Source: Aphanomyces cochlioides
Taxonomy: Eukaryota; Oomycota; Saprolegniomycetes; Saprolegniales; Verrucalvaceae
NCBI GenBank assembly: GCA_019828595.1
Contig: JAHQRK010000054.1
Location: 38,514 to 102,513, forward strand
Length of the DNA: 64,000 nt
Direction: 5' to 3'
Position numbers and translations under genes: made by a program. This document shows positions 19,335-29,400 of this stretch, in pieces. Position 1 is the first letter of the stretch, and every line of letters begins with the position of its first letter. The notes below the pieces were generated by a model, which saw only the letters and a program-made list of their open reading frames with translations, was not told where the DNA came from and made no database searches.

Positions 19335-21026
19335 AAGCTCTCGTTCATATACGACAAATACTAAAGCATTCATACCTTGACAGCAAGCATTGACACCGCT
19401 TACGATAACAGATTGAGGAACGTCTTCATTTGTAATACGAGAGCAATCGGCAACCATAATACGTTGCCACTTTTGAAAATCAATCAAACCATTTGAAATT
19501 TCGTGGGTAAGGCCACCATTGATCGCTCCAAGTTTCTTAAATTCGTCATTCCAAGCTTCAAAATCGTAATCCAATGTTTTGCTAAATACGTTATCATTTC
19601 CAACTTGAACTTGAAAGCTACGAATTGAGCTACCTGCTTGACAAGTCCAAGGCGCGCTATCAAATGGGCTTTGGAATTGTTCAACGCCATTAGCCGACGC
19701 ATTTGCGAAGTGTCCACTTGATGTTTCACTGAATGGTAATAAGCAAACGTATTTGATATTTTTCCACGATCCCGATAGTTGAAGATTGAATGTAGCATTT
19801 TGTTGGGCAGAAGGCAAAGCGCCAGTGCCAGCTTTTCCTCGGAAATATTGAGCATAACAATCAAGATATTTCACACTCTTTACAGGATGGCTGACAATCG
19901 GTAATGGATTAGCAATATCATAATATGGAATATTTAATCGGGCCGTCGAGAATGGAAGGAACTGACCAGCTTGAGCTAACGTGGTGATATTGTTCTGAAG
20001 TGGACCAAATGCTAAACGAACCGTAGTCGCTCCAGTATTACAATTTTCAAGAGCATTTCCTGCAGCAGCAGAGGCCAACATAATTGGTACGGTATTACCA
20101 CTTGTCATAGTTGTAGAGGTTAAAGTTAGACTACCAGTACCAGCAGCACCAGCAACAACTGCAATATCACAGTAACCAACATTGACCTTAAGACGTAGCT
20201 TAAGTTGAGGATTTCCGATTAGGTCTAATTATTTGAAAATTGGATGAAGATCAACTAGACGAATTTTCAACATATGATGCCATACACCAAGAAACAGACA
20301 AAAGCTCCTTTACCATTTTGAGACGCAATGGTTGATGCTACCGTAGATCGTTGGGTAACCCAATTATACGCATTGACTCCTCCAGTAACAGTTTCCTAAT
20401 GCGTCAATGTTTGCTGTAAGTTGCTGATTGCCATAAATACGAGATATGAATCCATTATTTTCTTTCAACGATGCCTCAGTTGGAACTGTTCCCAAGGTTG
20501 CAGTGCAATTTGTGAAATTGTTCGTGAATCCATCGCCTGATAAAGAAGCTCCAGAAAACGACATAGAAGTCCAATCATCTGCGCTCATAAAAGCATCAGC
20601 ACCGTGTTTATTGAGGTCAGAAGTACTCCATTCTGTCATTGCACGAAGATTATTCCAATAAAGTTTGAAATCCGATTCAGTAATGATAGTTTGACCATTG
20701 AGCTCTACAGTCATAGAGTCAATGATATTCCATACTCCGGCTTTTAAAGCAGTGCAATAACGGTTAATAGCACCAAATGTACCAGCACCAGTATTTTTCA
20801 TTGAGACGATATACGGTAGCGTAATATAAGCATCTTTTAAAGAAGCAAATCCTTTAGCCCCTTGAAGACTCGTTGCGGCATCAATGGAAATAATACCAGA
20901 CTGATAGCTGCCTTGGTTTACATCTGGAACTTGTACCATTCGTTTTCCTTTAGAAACGGAAGTAGATGGTTCGCTCTTTAAAGAGCTTTCATATAAAAAT
21001 TGATCGGCTAATTGATATTCACTCAT
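19320..21026 (-). pseudogene. Major capsid protein (double jelly roll), frameshifted with a nonsense codon
   Basis: The start (MSEYQLADQFLYESS) and first jelly roll are in the 20364-21026 frame, with the tower region ITLPYIVSMKNTGAGTFG and WNIIDSMTVELNGQTI. Frame slips follow near 20395 and 20285. In the next frame RLVDLHPIFK is followed directly by TAA, then LDLIGNPQLKLRL, and the second jelly roll runs in 19320-20108 (LNIPYYDIANPLPIVSHPVK, LPFSETSSGHFA, EQFQSPFDSAPW, GLIDFQKWQRIMVADCSR). This order is diagnostic of the Polinton-like virus capsid. It forms the hexon-like trimers of the shell. Two slips and one nonsense codon make it inactive. It diverges from the protease gene across 53 bp. 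Confidence 0.9.
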
Positions 21027-21079
21027 TATATTTTATTAATTATATACAGCCACAGATAAGATAATTTTTAAATTATTTA
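21027..21079. promoter_or_regulatory. Divergent promoter region between capsid and protease genes
   Basis: Only 53 bp separate the two divergent starts. It is nearly all A/T apart from GCCACAG and includes TATATA at 21041-21046, 15-20 bases before the capsid start. A bidirectional viral-type promoter is the natural reading; no experiment supports it. Confidence 0.4.
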
Positions 21080-21456
21080 ATGGAGCTGATAAAAGGAATT
21101 ACGAGTGATCATCAGCTAATTGAATTAGCTGATTTATTGGATATTAAATTAGATGGAATTTTTGATTTGGATGAAATAGATAAGCCATTACCAAAAAAAA
21201 TTACTTAATTTTATTAAGATCAGATGCAAGTAATGTCGGCCATTGGGTGTGTGTTTATCACGACGAATTTTTCGATAGTATGGGTGAACCAGCTCCATTA
21301 ATATTGGCAATAAAAAAATATAACCAAAAACAATTTCAATCAACGTATAGAGAATATTGCGGAATATATTGTATATTATTTTTATACGCAAAACAGAATA
21401 ATAGAATGGATATATTTGACCATTTTCACGATTTGAATAATCGCGACTTCGAATAA
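21080..21456 (+). pseudogene. Adenain-like cysteine protease (capsid maturation), one frameshift
   Basis: ATG at 21080 reads MELIKGITSDHQLIELADLL and stops at 21207 after an 8-A run. Removing one base of the run lets the text continue ...LLRSDASNVGHWVCVYHDEF, FFDSMGEPAPLIL, NQKQFQSTYREYCGIYCILF to the TAA at 21454-21456. The catalytic set of adenovirus-type proteases is visible: His in GHW, Asp in FFDSMG, Gln in KQFQS and Cys in YCGIYC. About 125 residues is short, as in Polinton-like viruses. These proteases cleave capsid precursors. The single indel in a homopolymer could be a real mutation or a sequencing error. Confidence 0.8.
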
Positions 21457-21457
21457 T

Positions 21458-21766
21458 TTATTTTAACGCTTCAAGCTCAGATAATAATTTTGGACAATTA
21501 TCTTGGACATATTGACTAGCTTTTAACCATTCAAGATAATTTGGATCAATTTCCTTAATTTTATTTAAAGTTAGATTTTTATGCTTACCCCATCGCATTT
21601 TATACGATAGATCAGCATCCTTTAATTTTTCAGTTAAATATGTTTTAATTTCTGGTTTATTTGATAACAACATTTCCTGATTTAAAAGCCATTTACAGTA
21701 ATTTTGATCAATTTCAAAAATTTCTTGAATAGACTTAGTTTTGTATTTTCCGAAATTTAATTCCAT
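21458..21766 (-). CDS. Small protein with two exonuclease-X-C-like repeats
   Basis: 102 codons, intact. Two copies of one motif: LNFGKYKTKSIQEIFEIDQN then YCKWLL, and MRWGKHKNLTLNKIKEIDPN then YLEWLK. This (GK.K..++.EI...DP.Y..WL) is the small domain known at the C-terminus of exodeoxyribonuclease X-like proteins and as stand-alone proteins in giant viruses and virophages. No nuclease catalytic domain is present. A DNA-associated role is possible but unproven. It ends 1 base after the convergent protease. Confidence 0.6.
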   Translation of the reverse strand: MELNFGKYKTKSIQEIFEIDQNYCKWLLNQEMLLSNKPEIKTYLTEKLKDADLSYKMRWGKHKNLTLNKIKEIDPNYLEWLKASQYVQDNCPKLLSELEALK

Positions 21767-22259
21767 TTTTTAATATATTCTATAGGCGATAGGTATTTTT
21801 AAAATTAATTAAATATATAAACTGTATAATTTCATATTATCTTGAGTTTGGGTTTTGTTTGCCGAAATGCTGCATTTTCCTATAATAATTCAAGTGAATT
21901 GAGTTTATCAAGTTCTCTATAAATTAACTCATAACGATTGGTGTAAAATTAGATTACCGCCATTTTGATATGTTCTATTTTTAATTCAAGACTGACATCA
22001 ATATTCTTGTTCTTTTTCCCAAATGTTCGCTACATCAAACACAGCCTCCATCAAAAACGACGTTAAGACTACTTACGTCAAATGCGGTGATCCGACGAGG
22101 CAATCACAGCAGCATTCATTCTTTTTGAATAGATTGAACATCCGTATACTAATATTTATTATCCGGTGAAAGTGTGCCAGATTGAAGCAGGGACGGGGGC
22201 GGCTTCACTTCCGCTTTAGCACTTCCGACACAGAATGGACGCAGTCCGTGGCGACGACA
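21767..22259. other. Intergenic, provirus edge to host-like DNA
   Basis: Strongly AT-rich to about 21960, then composition becomes host-like. I see no open frame with protein character, no RNA gene and no clear provirus terminal repeat in this stretch. Confidence 0.4.
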
Positions 22260-22368
22260 GCGTTCCCTCTGCGCAGGGTCTCAAACGTAGCAGTGCAACA
22301 GTCGAAGATGGGGTTGCCTTCTTCGACTGTTGCACTGCTACGTTTGAGACCCTGCGCAGAGGGAACGC
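22260..22368. repeat. Perfect 49-bp inverted repeat (palindrome) with 11-bp loop
   Basis: Bases 22260-22308 are the exact reverse complement of 22320-22368; the spacer is TGGGGTTGCCT. The left arm starts GCGTTCCCTCTGCGCAGGGT. The first in-frame ATG of the following gene (22308-22310) lies at the inner tip of the left arm, so the right arm would code its first codons. Confidence 0.9.
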
Positions 22369-23245
22369 ACGGAAAGAGAAGTCGAACCAACAACAGCGCG
22401 ACACCAACTGATTCGAAGCAACCTCGAATTGAAGAAAAACCATCTTGGAACACAATGATCGTTCCAGCACCCACTGCGGCCATTCCAGAACCAAATCAAG
22501 GTGAGTTGATGGCAATCCATTCGATCAATCAGAAGATCAAATCTCTCGACTGGAAGCTCGTGGAGAAAGAGCTCGAAAAGGGAATGGTGTACTTGGTGGA
22601 TGCTTCCCTAAGTGATTGGGAAGCCTTTGTTACGAGCGAAGACCAGCAACTCAAGTCGAAAAACATGGAAGGGATCGATAGGAAGATTTTCATTGTTGAA
22701 TTGCCGTCTCGAGAACATGAAACATATGTGGGGAGATTGTTGGTTGCTATCAATAATGCTACCCACACTCAAGATGACTTTGTAGAGATTTCCTTAGCTG
22801 CGTATCAAACCAATATCCGCCGCCTCGAGCCAGATTTGTGTCTTATACCCCGTCGAGTCCTTGCACAGCCTCCAAACAACGTTCAGTTGCCTCCTGGTCT
22901 CGACGATTGGGGCAACTTCCACACTGTGAAATGGGAAGTGGCGTGGTCCCAGAGTTGGGCCAATCTTGATTGGAAGGCCAACCAGTGGGCAATGGTAGAC
23001 ACTGTGGTTTACATCATCTGTTTGAATTGGACCCTCACAATCCGTCCTACAAAGTGCATCACGTTGTTCATCATGGCGTCCAATTGCCTGAAATGATCCC
23101 TCTTCCGATTGCCCCGCCCAACACTGTCATACAATTGGATTCGCGTCTAGTCCTGCAGCTACCTGCAACCAGTCCTTTGCCACCCAACTTTCCACCTCAA
23201 TTGGATATTGATCTTTATGCTCCACTTACGGTTGCACTTCAATAA
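22308..23245 (+). pseudogene. PD-(D/E)XK nuclease-like (Uma2/restriction-endonuclease-like) protein, one frameshift
   Basis: From the ATG at 22308 the frame runs to about 22990. The text RRLEPDLCLIPRRV gives the PD motif, FHTVKWEVAWSQSW the E-containing strand (E.x.S) and NLDWKANQWAMV the Lys helix, in the order of the Uma2-like PD-(D/E)XK fold. After a one-base slip near 23000-23040 the frame 22970-23245 continues NPSYKVHHVVHHGVQLPEMI and ends NFPPQLDIDLYAPLTVALQ. That is the usual strand-rich C-terminus of such proteins (LPP.L...IDLY). Similar domains are expanded in some fungi and oomycetes. Whether it cuts DNA is unknown. The palindrome over the start and the slip suggest a damaged copy. 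If the frame is opened upstream without ATG, it reaches 22182. Confidence 0.6.
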
Positions 23246-23361
23246 CCACCCGCTGCCGCCGCAATGTGTATTTTGTGTTTTGTCCCTTGAGATGTAATTG
23301 TTGCTTTCAGATGCTTCTGACGACTCAGATTCTAATTACGATTCAGATGCATAACTCTAAT

Positions 23362-23488
23362 ACATTTTGACTTTTGATCGTTTGGCGTGTGTAATTTGGG
23401 TTTTGTTGCTCTTTGTCCCTTGCGAAGTACTTGCTGGTCCGCATTGCGCCCATATGTCTTATGGATGGTGTGAAATGATCTGATTACC
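23362..23488. repeat. Inverted repeat bracketing the provirus region, right copy
   Basis: Inverse of 8581-8720 with a 14-base gap and scattered differences. It begins about 115 bases after the nuclease-like gene. Both copies point inward, so provirus and nuclease-like gene together sit between them. Confidence 0.7.
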
Positions 23489-23782
23489 ACGATGAATAAC
23501 ATGATACTCCGCAGTTGAGAGTACCGAGTAAATATTTACGAAAGTTTATTTCCACTGTGATGGAGCGAGCTTTTCAGAGCATGTTGTGCATCTTGTCCAT
23601 CGTGCCTTGGCGTTTATAGCATTCAGACTTGACTTGTTTAAGGGCCACTTATCCCCCATTGCCTCTTGGAATTAGCAAGCGCGATTCGCCCTTTTTCACC
23701 AATCAAGATGCTGAGGAGTGTGGCATTTCCCTGACATCCGACAGCAGCAGAAGCATTCGACTGATAGGATTTTGACAACCAC
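23489..23782. other. Intergenic upstream of the F-box gene
   Basis: A 12-base palindrome GTAAATATTTAC occurs near 23528. No open frame with protein character and no RNA gene seen; promoter signals are not clear. Confidence 0.3.
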
Positions 23783-25826
23783 ATGAGCCAACCAAGCAAT
23801 TGTCAAGAGCATGACGTAGACACATTGAAGGAAGAGCCCATCGAGACATGCTCGGGCAGTCTCTGGCCTGGAGAGATCGTGACTCTTGTGATGGAATATC
23901 TCCATGGACCGATCCTGGTGGTATGCACAAGTGTGAGCAACCTATGGAATATCCAAACCCATCAGAACCATTTATGGCAACGCGTTTGTCTAACCAAGTG
24001 GCCTGATCTGCACTTCCGAAATTTGCGGCAATTAGACCTGGCTGACGACTATGACGTACTTACGTCATAGTCGTGCAAGTGTGCATGTGATTGATCTCAT
24101 GCACACTTGCAGCTCATTCGTCTGTACGGAGGCTGTTGGAAGAGGTGCTTTCTTCAAAATCACCGGGTATGACCATGTTACATCTCAACGACTTGATTCC
24201 CCGATCAAGTTGAATCAAACGGCAGTTTTCTCGATGAAGATTCGATGCCCTGACAATTTAAGTACTGATGGCGTCACATCCGAAGAAATTAACCTCTACG
24301 GCAACAACTTTCTCCTGCACGTTTGCGACAGCTCTCGTGAAGAAGAAGACCACGATCGAGATATATCGTGTCGTGTTCTTCGTTCGTATCTACTTCCTTG
24401 GACAACCTCACATTCTCATAGAGTATAAAGAGCTGCAGCGATCCAGAAAAGATGTCTTGCCTTGCGTTTACAATGGTGATTGAGCATCCAACAGACTCAT
24501 CGAAAACGATCCTGCACTATCAAACGATTGTAATCGCTACTTCGTAGCTTGCCAGGGTCCTCCCGCTTCGTCAAGTTGCAGCACTCGAGATTTGACGACG
24601 TCAATGTCGGATTAGGATGGAGCAAGATCGCAAATCTCACAGATTTGAAGGCCAAGGGATTTTTGGATGACCAAAACAACCTTGTCGTCTCGGTTTCTTT
24701 GCGGCCAGTGCCGTTAGCACTCCACATTTACACCGACGAGAGTTTTATGCAGCATCAAGGATTTGGACTTGGATCTGCGCAAGTCAAGGTTGACGTGCTG
24801 ATGTGCTCCACAGTGACACAAATGCGCGACGCAATAACAAGCAAGTTTCCTCAATTAGAAGCAACCAGCAAGTTTGATCTCTGGTGGTTTACCCTCGAAG
24901 ACACCGTCCGGCCACGCAAGTTGGTACCTTTGGACGATTCAGACTTTATCCCCCGAGTCACTGGTATTCCTAGACTCGATGCGTTTTATCTCGACACATT
25001 TTCGATCGCTCACTTGTACCTGGATCAAAGTTGTGAAGGCTCGTTTGTGTTTATCAAAGTATTGGATCGTCAGTCGGGCAAGTTACACAGCGTTGCTCGT
25101 TTAAGTCTAGTCAAGTACTCGTCTCCAGCAGCAGTCTTTGACTACCTCTCTGCTGTAAATCCTGGAGTTCCGCGGTGGCTAGCAGTCGAGGAAAACCTTC
25201 CCAATCTAAGTGCAGGCGATGCTCTGCCATATGAGGGCGAGCTTGTTCAGTCCGACATCCTCATTTGTGCTGAATGGTATGAGCACGAGCCAACAGAGGC
25301 GTGGATACGCGACGTGGGTCAGCATCTACGGCGACATTTGGAGCAGAGGTAAAACAATACGATAAAATCACTTTGATACATTAATGCTGTAGATGGGACC
25401 AAGCGACCGCTTTGCTCAATCAACCGCTCCGCCACTTGACATTGATCGATATCTTAGAGGTTGGAAGGAGTTTTGACTTTCATTCACTTCAAACTATTCA
25501 TGCATTCAACGCATGCAAGAAGGATGCTCGATTGGCGCTCGTGTACATGATGGAAGGCCGACATTTGTGGTACTATTGTGATATCTGTGGAGCGTTAGAC
25601 TTTCAAGGCATACGCTATCGATGCACAGTTTGCGACGACTTTGACATTTGTGAAATTTGTTAGGGTAAGCGCTTATTGTTCGTGATTTAGGTAGCTCCTA
25701 ACTCTCTCGTTAGATAGTTCTCAAGGAATCCTCCGACGTTCTGACGACGACATGCAAAAACACACATCCGAAGATGGCCATAGATTGGACCACGTGATGA
25801 GAACAATTCCTCCATTGTTGCTTTAG
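23783..25826 (+). CDS. F-box / MATH / USP7 ICP0-binding-like / UBA-like / ZZ zinc-finger protein (model uncertain)
   Basis: Exon 1 (from the ATG at 23783) carries an F-box (SLWPGEIVTLVMEYLHGPIL, later LWQRVCLTKWP). A MATH domain follows: VFSMKIRCPDN, EEINLYGNNFLLHV, CLAFTMVIEHP, GWSKIANLTDL, GFLDDQNNLVVSV. Next is a region like the ICP0-binding ubiquitin-like part of USP7 (IYTDESFMQHQGFGL, FVFIKVLDRQSGKL). A UBA-like helix set (TIHAFNACKKDARLALVYMM) and a ZZ finger (YCDICGALDFQGIRYRCTVC, then DDFDICEIC) close the protein. Likely introns are 24064-24112, 24386-24438, 25349-25392 (phase-perfect, 44 nt) and perhaps 25659-25713, after which H..DGH..DHVM completes the ZZ. No canonical join keeps the frame between about 24500 and 24549, and a TAG follows the last ZZ Cys. 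It could be a ubiquitin-ligase substrate receptor; no USP catalytic domain is present. Confidence 0.6.
24045..24111. repeat. Two adjacent perfect hairpins at the first intron
   Basis: 14-bp arms 24045-24058 and 24061-24074 are separated by 2 bases. A second pair of 14-bp arms, 24074-24087 and 24098-24111, has a 10-base loop and shares base 24074. The second hairpin fills almost the whole proposed intron 24064-24112. Confidence 0.85.
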
Positions 25827-26292
25827 ACCATCTGAGAGGAAAGCCTCAAGAGCAAAGTCTTCTTTTCGCGAAACTTTTTATGAGTGTAATTTCATCTCCT
25901 TGAAGAGTAATCGAGGTGAATTTTGAAGGACATCAAGTCTTCTTGAACCGTTCAACAAGTCCATGGCAATTTCAAACGCGCAGTGTACAACCAAAAGCAT
26001 CAACAAGTGAATAAAGTGGACGTTGCGAGGGCACCAACCATTATATCGTTGCATTTGACACTCTGCTTGTGGCTCTCCATGCCTGATAGCCCGAAAATCA
26101 ATCGTGGGATGTTGCTACTCAATTGGTCATCAAGCATCATTCGGTAGGGATTCTCGTGTCGATGCGTCGTTGGTGAACAGTCCAATATGACTCGCTTGCT
26201 ACGTTCTCCGCATTTGACATTGCTCTGTCACATCTTCTGCAGGTTGATTTTGCATACGTAAGATGGCCTCGATCTATTCTTGATGGCACCAG
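25827..26292. other. Spacer between F-box gene and Helitron region
   Basis: No recognisable domain. Short open frames on either strand lack protein-like pattern. The Helitron 5' end may lie here but I cannot place it: no TC-start with a matching flank is evident. Confidence 0.35.
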
Positions 26293-26475
26293 ATTGTGTA
26301 TGGAAACGATAAAGACACCAAGCAACAAAAATACGACAATATTGGAGCCACAACTTTTCCACGCTTGCTTGCGAACCTTGAGAAGCGCGTGAAGGGGCCT
26401 TATTTCACGGGCGACAAACCGACGCGTGCCAGCATTTATTTGTTTGATTTCCACCAACATGCTCTCCTGGAATAA
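26293..26475 (+). pseudogene. Possible glutathione S-transferase C-terminal fragment
   Basis: One open frame of 60 codons contains FPRLLANLEKRVKGPYFTGD and then KPTRASIYLFDFHQH. This resembles the GST C-terminal domain pattern (L...E..L....YF.GD..T.ADI.LF...). It has no start, no N-terminal thioredoxin-like domain that I can recognise, and it ends in TAA just before the Helitron Rep frame opens. Helitrons often capture gene pieces, which would explain it. The match is short and could be chance. Confidence 0.35.
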
Positions 26476-26491
26476 GCGTCTACTACTATAG

Positions 26492-29400
26492 CACAACGCG
26501 TTCACCCAGCTGTACAAGCATGCGAAGGATATTCCAAAGGATGACGACATGAGATTAGTGCTCACTGCTCAGCCTCGAAGCAACAGCCGAACGCATAACC
26601 TTCCTACGTGTTCTGAAATCGCTGTTCTTTTTTCAGAAACGTCCAAGTCAGGGCGTCATATCTTACTGCATGGTATTGATGGCCCCGTACTCAGCGAAGT
26701 TCGGCGAAACTATCACGTTGGTAAACATGTGCGTTTGGATCGACAACCTGGGGAACAACGCTTATTTCGCATTAAGGAATTTCATTCGGCATATGACCCG
26801 CTTCAATACCCTTTGCTCTTTCCCACTGGGACTTTGGGGTGGTCGTTTGACAGCAAGAGCGGTCGCAATCATGAAAACGTGAGTTTGAACGATTATGCTC
26901 GATACCATTTGCACGAGCGCGGTGCATTCTCTCCATTACATGCCAGCGGACCTCTATTTCAAGTGTTTGCAGTCGACAATTTTGCAAAGGCGGAAAACCA
27001 AAGGCTTCGATATATTCGTGACCAAACCCGCAGCGACACGTACCGCGCACTTCATGACGCTGTTTCGCATGATGTGGACCTCAAAAGCATTGGAAAAAGG
27101 ATTGTTTTGCCGTCATCTTACACGGGTGGACCTCGGTACATGAGACAACATTACCTTGACGCCATGGCAATTGTTCGCAAGTTCGGTCGACCAGACCTTT
27201 TTATCACTGTGACATGCAATCCAAAGTGGGTTGAAATCGACAGGGAGCTGGAATTGGCGAAAGACGACTATGGATTTAAACGATCTCCAGCTGATCGACC
27301 TGACTTAGTGACGCGCATGTTCCGTCTCAAGCTCTTAGCCATTGAAGCCATGCTGTACAAGGGGGAAGTTTTGGGTCGACAAGCTGCGTGTGTTCGTGTT
27401 GTCGAATTCCAAAAGCGTGGTCTGCCTCATGCCCATATGTTGGTCATATTCACTGGGAACGACAAAATCAAGACAGCTGCCGATATTGACAGTATTATCA
27501 GTGCAGAAATCCCCGACAAGGAAAAGAATCCAAGACTGCACGAAATTATTACAACCTGCATGATTCACAAATGCAGCGACCGATGCCTGAAAAACGGGAA
27601 GTGCAAGAAAAACTTTCCAAAAGCATACTGCAACGAAACATCAGAAGGCAGTAATGGATATCCACTCTACCGTCGTCGCCGCTCTTCGGCAGAGCGGCCC
27701 TCTGAGTATACCAACCAATATGTTATTCCGTACTGCCCAACGTTGAGTGCCATGTTCGACTGCCACATCAATGTCGAGGCGTGTACAAGTATATCTGCAG
27801 TCAAGTACCTGTACAAGTACATCTACAAGGGCTCCGACCGCTCAAATTTTCAAGTTGAGTCCGGTGAACTTGACGAAATCAAGCAATACCAAGATGCCCG
27901 CTATGTATCGTGCTGTGAGGCCCTCACACGCATTTTCTCTTTCGACATGTTCAAACGATCTCACGCTGTCGAGAACCTCGAAATACACTTGGAAGGTGAA
28001 CATGTTGTATGCATTCCTACCGACCGCCCGATGAGCCCTCAGGAATTGGCAAGGAGGAACCGGACGAAACTCACCGCGTTTTTTGAACTGTGCCGTGAAA
28101 ACAGTGATTCACAAGCACTTGCGCGTGAATGTCTGTACCATGATATCCCCGAGCATTTCGTATGGAATAAAAAGCTCCGCAAGTGGACATCACGTAAAAG
28201 GGGTGGTGATCGTATGATCGGGAGGATGCTGACGGTGTCACCCCGCTCGGGAGACTGTTTTTTTTATGCGAATGCTCTTATGCTACCGACGAGGTCCAAC
28301 ATCGCACGAAGATTTGCGAACCGTCAATGGCGTGGTTCATCCGACGTTCAAGTCAGCCGCACTTGCCCTTGGCTTTCTTGAAAATGACGAGGAATGGCTA
28401 ACCTGCATGCGAGAAGCAACTGAAACAGCAACTCCCTATGAGCTCCGAACACTTTTTGTCAGTATTCTGATTCACTGTGAACCTGCGGACGCACGAGGGC
28501 TATGGAACAAATTCGAAGATGAAATGAGGCAAGATTTTCACCGCATGTACCCCAACGATTCTCAAAAATCTACAGCTTTCGCAATTCAGGCTTTATCAAG
28601 ATGCCTAGAGTCGAATGCATCAAGCTTGGATCGTTTTCCGGACCTTCCACAGCTTGCACATTTCGAACAATATTTTGCTCTTGAGGAAACAAACAGGGGC
28701 CGTCAATCCAACCGATTAGTGGCTATGGAATCTTCGCACAACCAAGAACAAATCCAAGGCATTTTGGAAGGCAAGTCTACGATGACCGAAGAGCACGAGG
28801 TCTTCTACAACGACGTTATGAGCGAGATTACGAAGGAAAGTACTGTTCGAAGAGGCAAAGTATATTTTCTCGAAGGTGAGGGCGGCTCAGGGAAGACGTT
28901 CATCTCAAACATTTTATTGGCTCAAGTGCGCTCAATGAACAAAATTGCCTTGGTTGTTGCTTCGTCCGGACTTGCTGCTCTGAATTTGATCGGAGGTACA
29001 ACTGCGCATTCGAGATTCTGTCTTCCAAGATCATTGCACGAGCTTAGCCGATGTGACGTTCGGAAGCAGTCACATCTTGCGGAACTTTTACGTCTCACAG
29101 AACTTATTATTTGGGACGAGTGTTCGATGATGCACAAGTATGCTGTGGAGGCCGTTGATCACATGCTACAAGATTTGATGGACAACGCGCTTCCTTTTGG
29201 TGGAAAGGTCGTCATATTCTCGGGCGACTTCAAGCAAATGCTTCCAGTCATTTTGAAGGGCACACCTGGGCTAATCCTCGAAGCATGCTTGAAGAACAGC
29301 TACCTTTGGAGAAATATCGCACAGTTTCATCTGACGGTGAACATGAGGTTGACCAACAACAACTCAGAGAGTGTTCGAGAGTTTGCTGCATTGCTCAAGT

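Larger units (their letters stand above)
8900..21800. mobile_element. Degenerate Polinton-like virus / virophage-type provirus
   Basis: About 12.9 kb of AT-rich DNA encodes the morphogenesis and replication set of Polinton-like viruses and virophages. The set comprises protein-primed PolB, retroviral-type integrase with chromodomain, FtsK/HerA-type packaging ATPase, single-jelly-roll minor capsid (penton), double-jelly-roll major capsid, an adenain-like cysteine protease, a GIY-YIG nuclease and a fibre. Composition differs sharply from the flanks. The limits given are where coding and composition change; true ends are not certain, and inverted repeats lie further out at 8581-8720 and 23362-23488. 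Multiple frameshifts, a nonsense codon, a polymerase deletion and a split integrase show the copy is defective. Confidence 0.85.

Noticed and set aside
21800..22260. Provirus terminal repeat near the right edge
   Set aside because: Only an 11-base word (AATTCAAGACT) is shared inverted with the left edge near 8765-8785, too short to support an end.
26137..26565. 142-codon minus-strand frame upstream of the Helitron Rep
   Set aside because: Opposite strand of the Rep upstream region and the possible GST piece; no recognisable motif.
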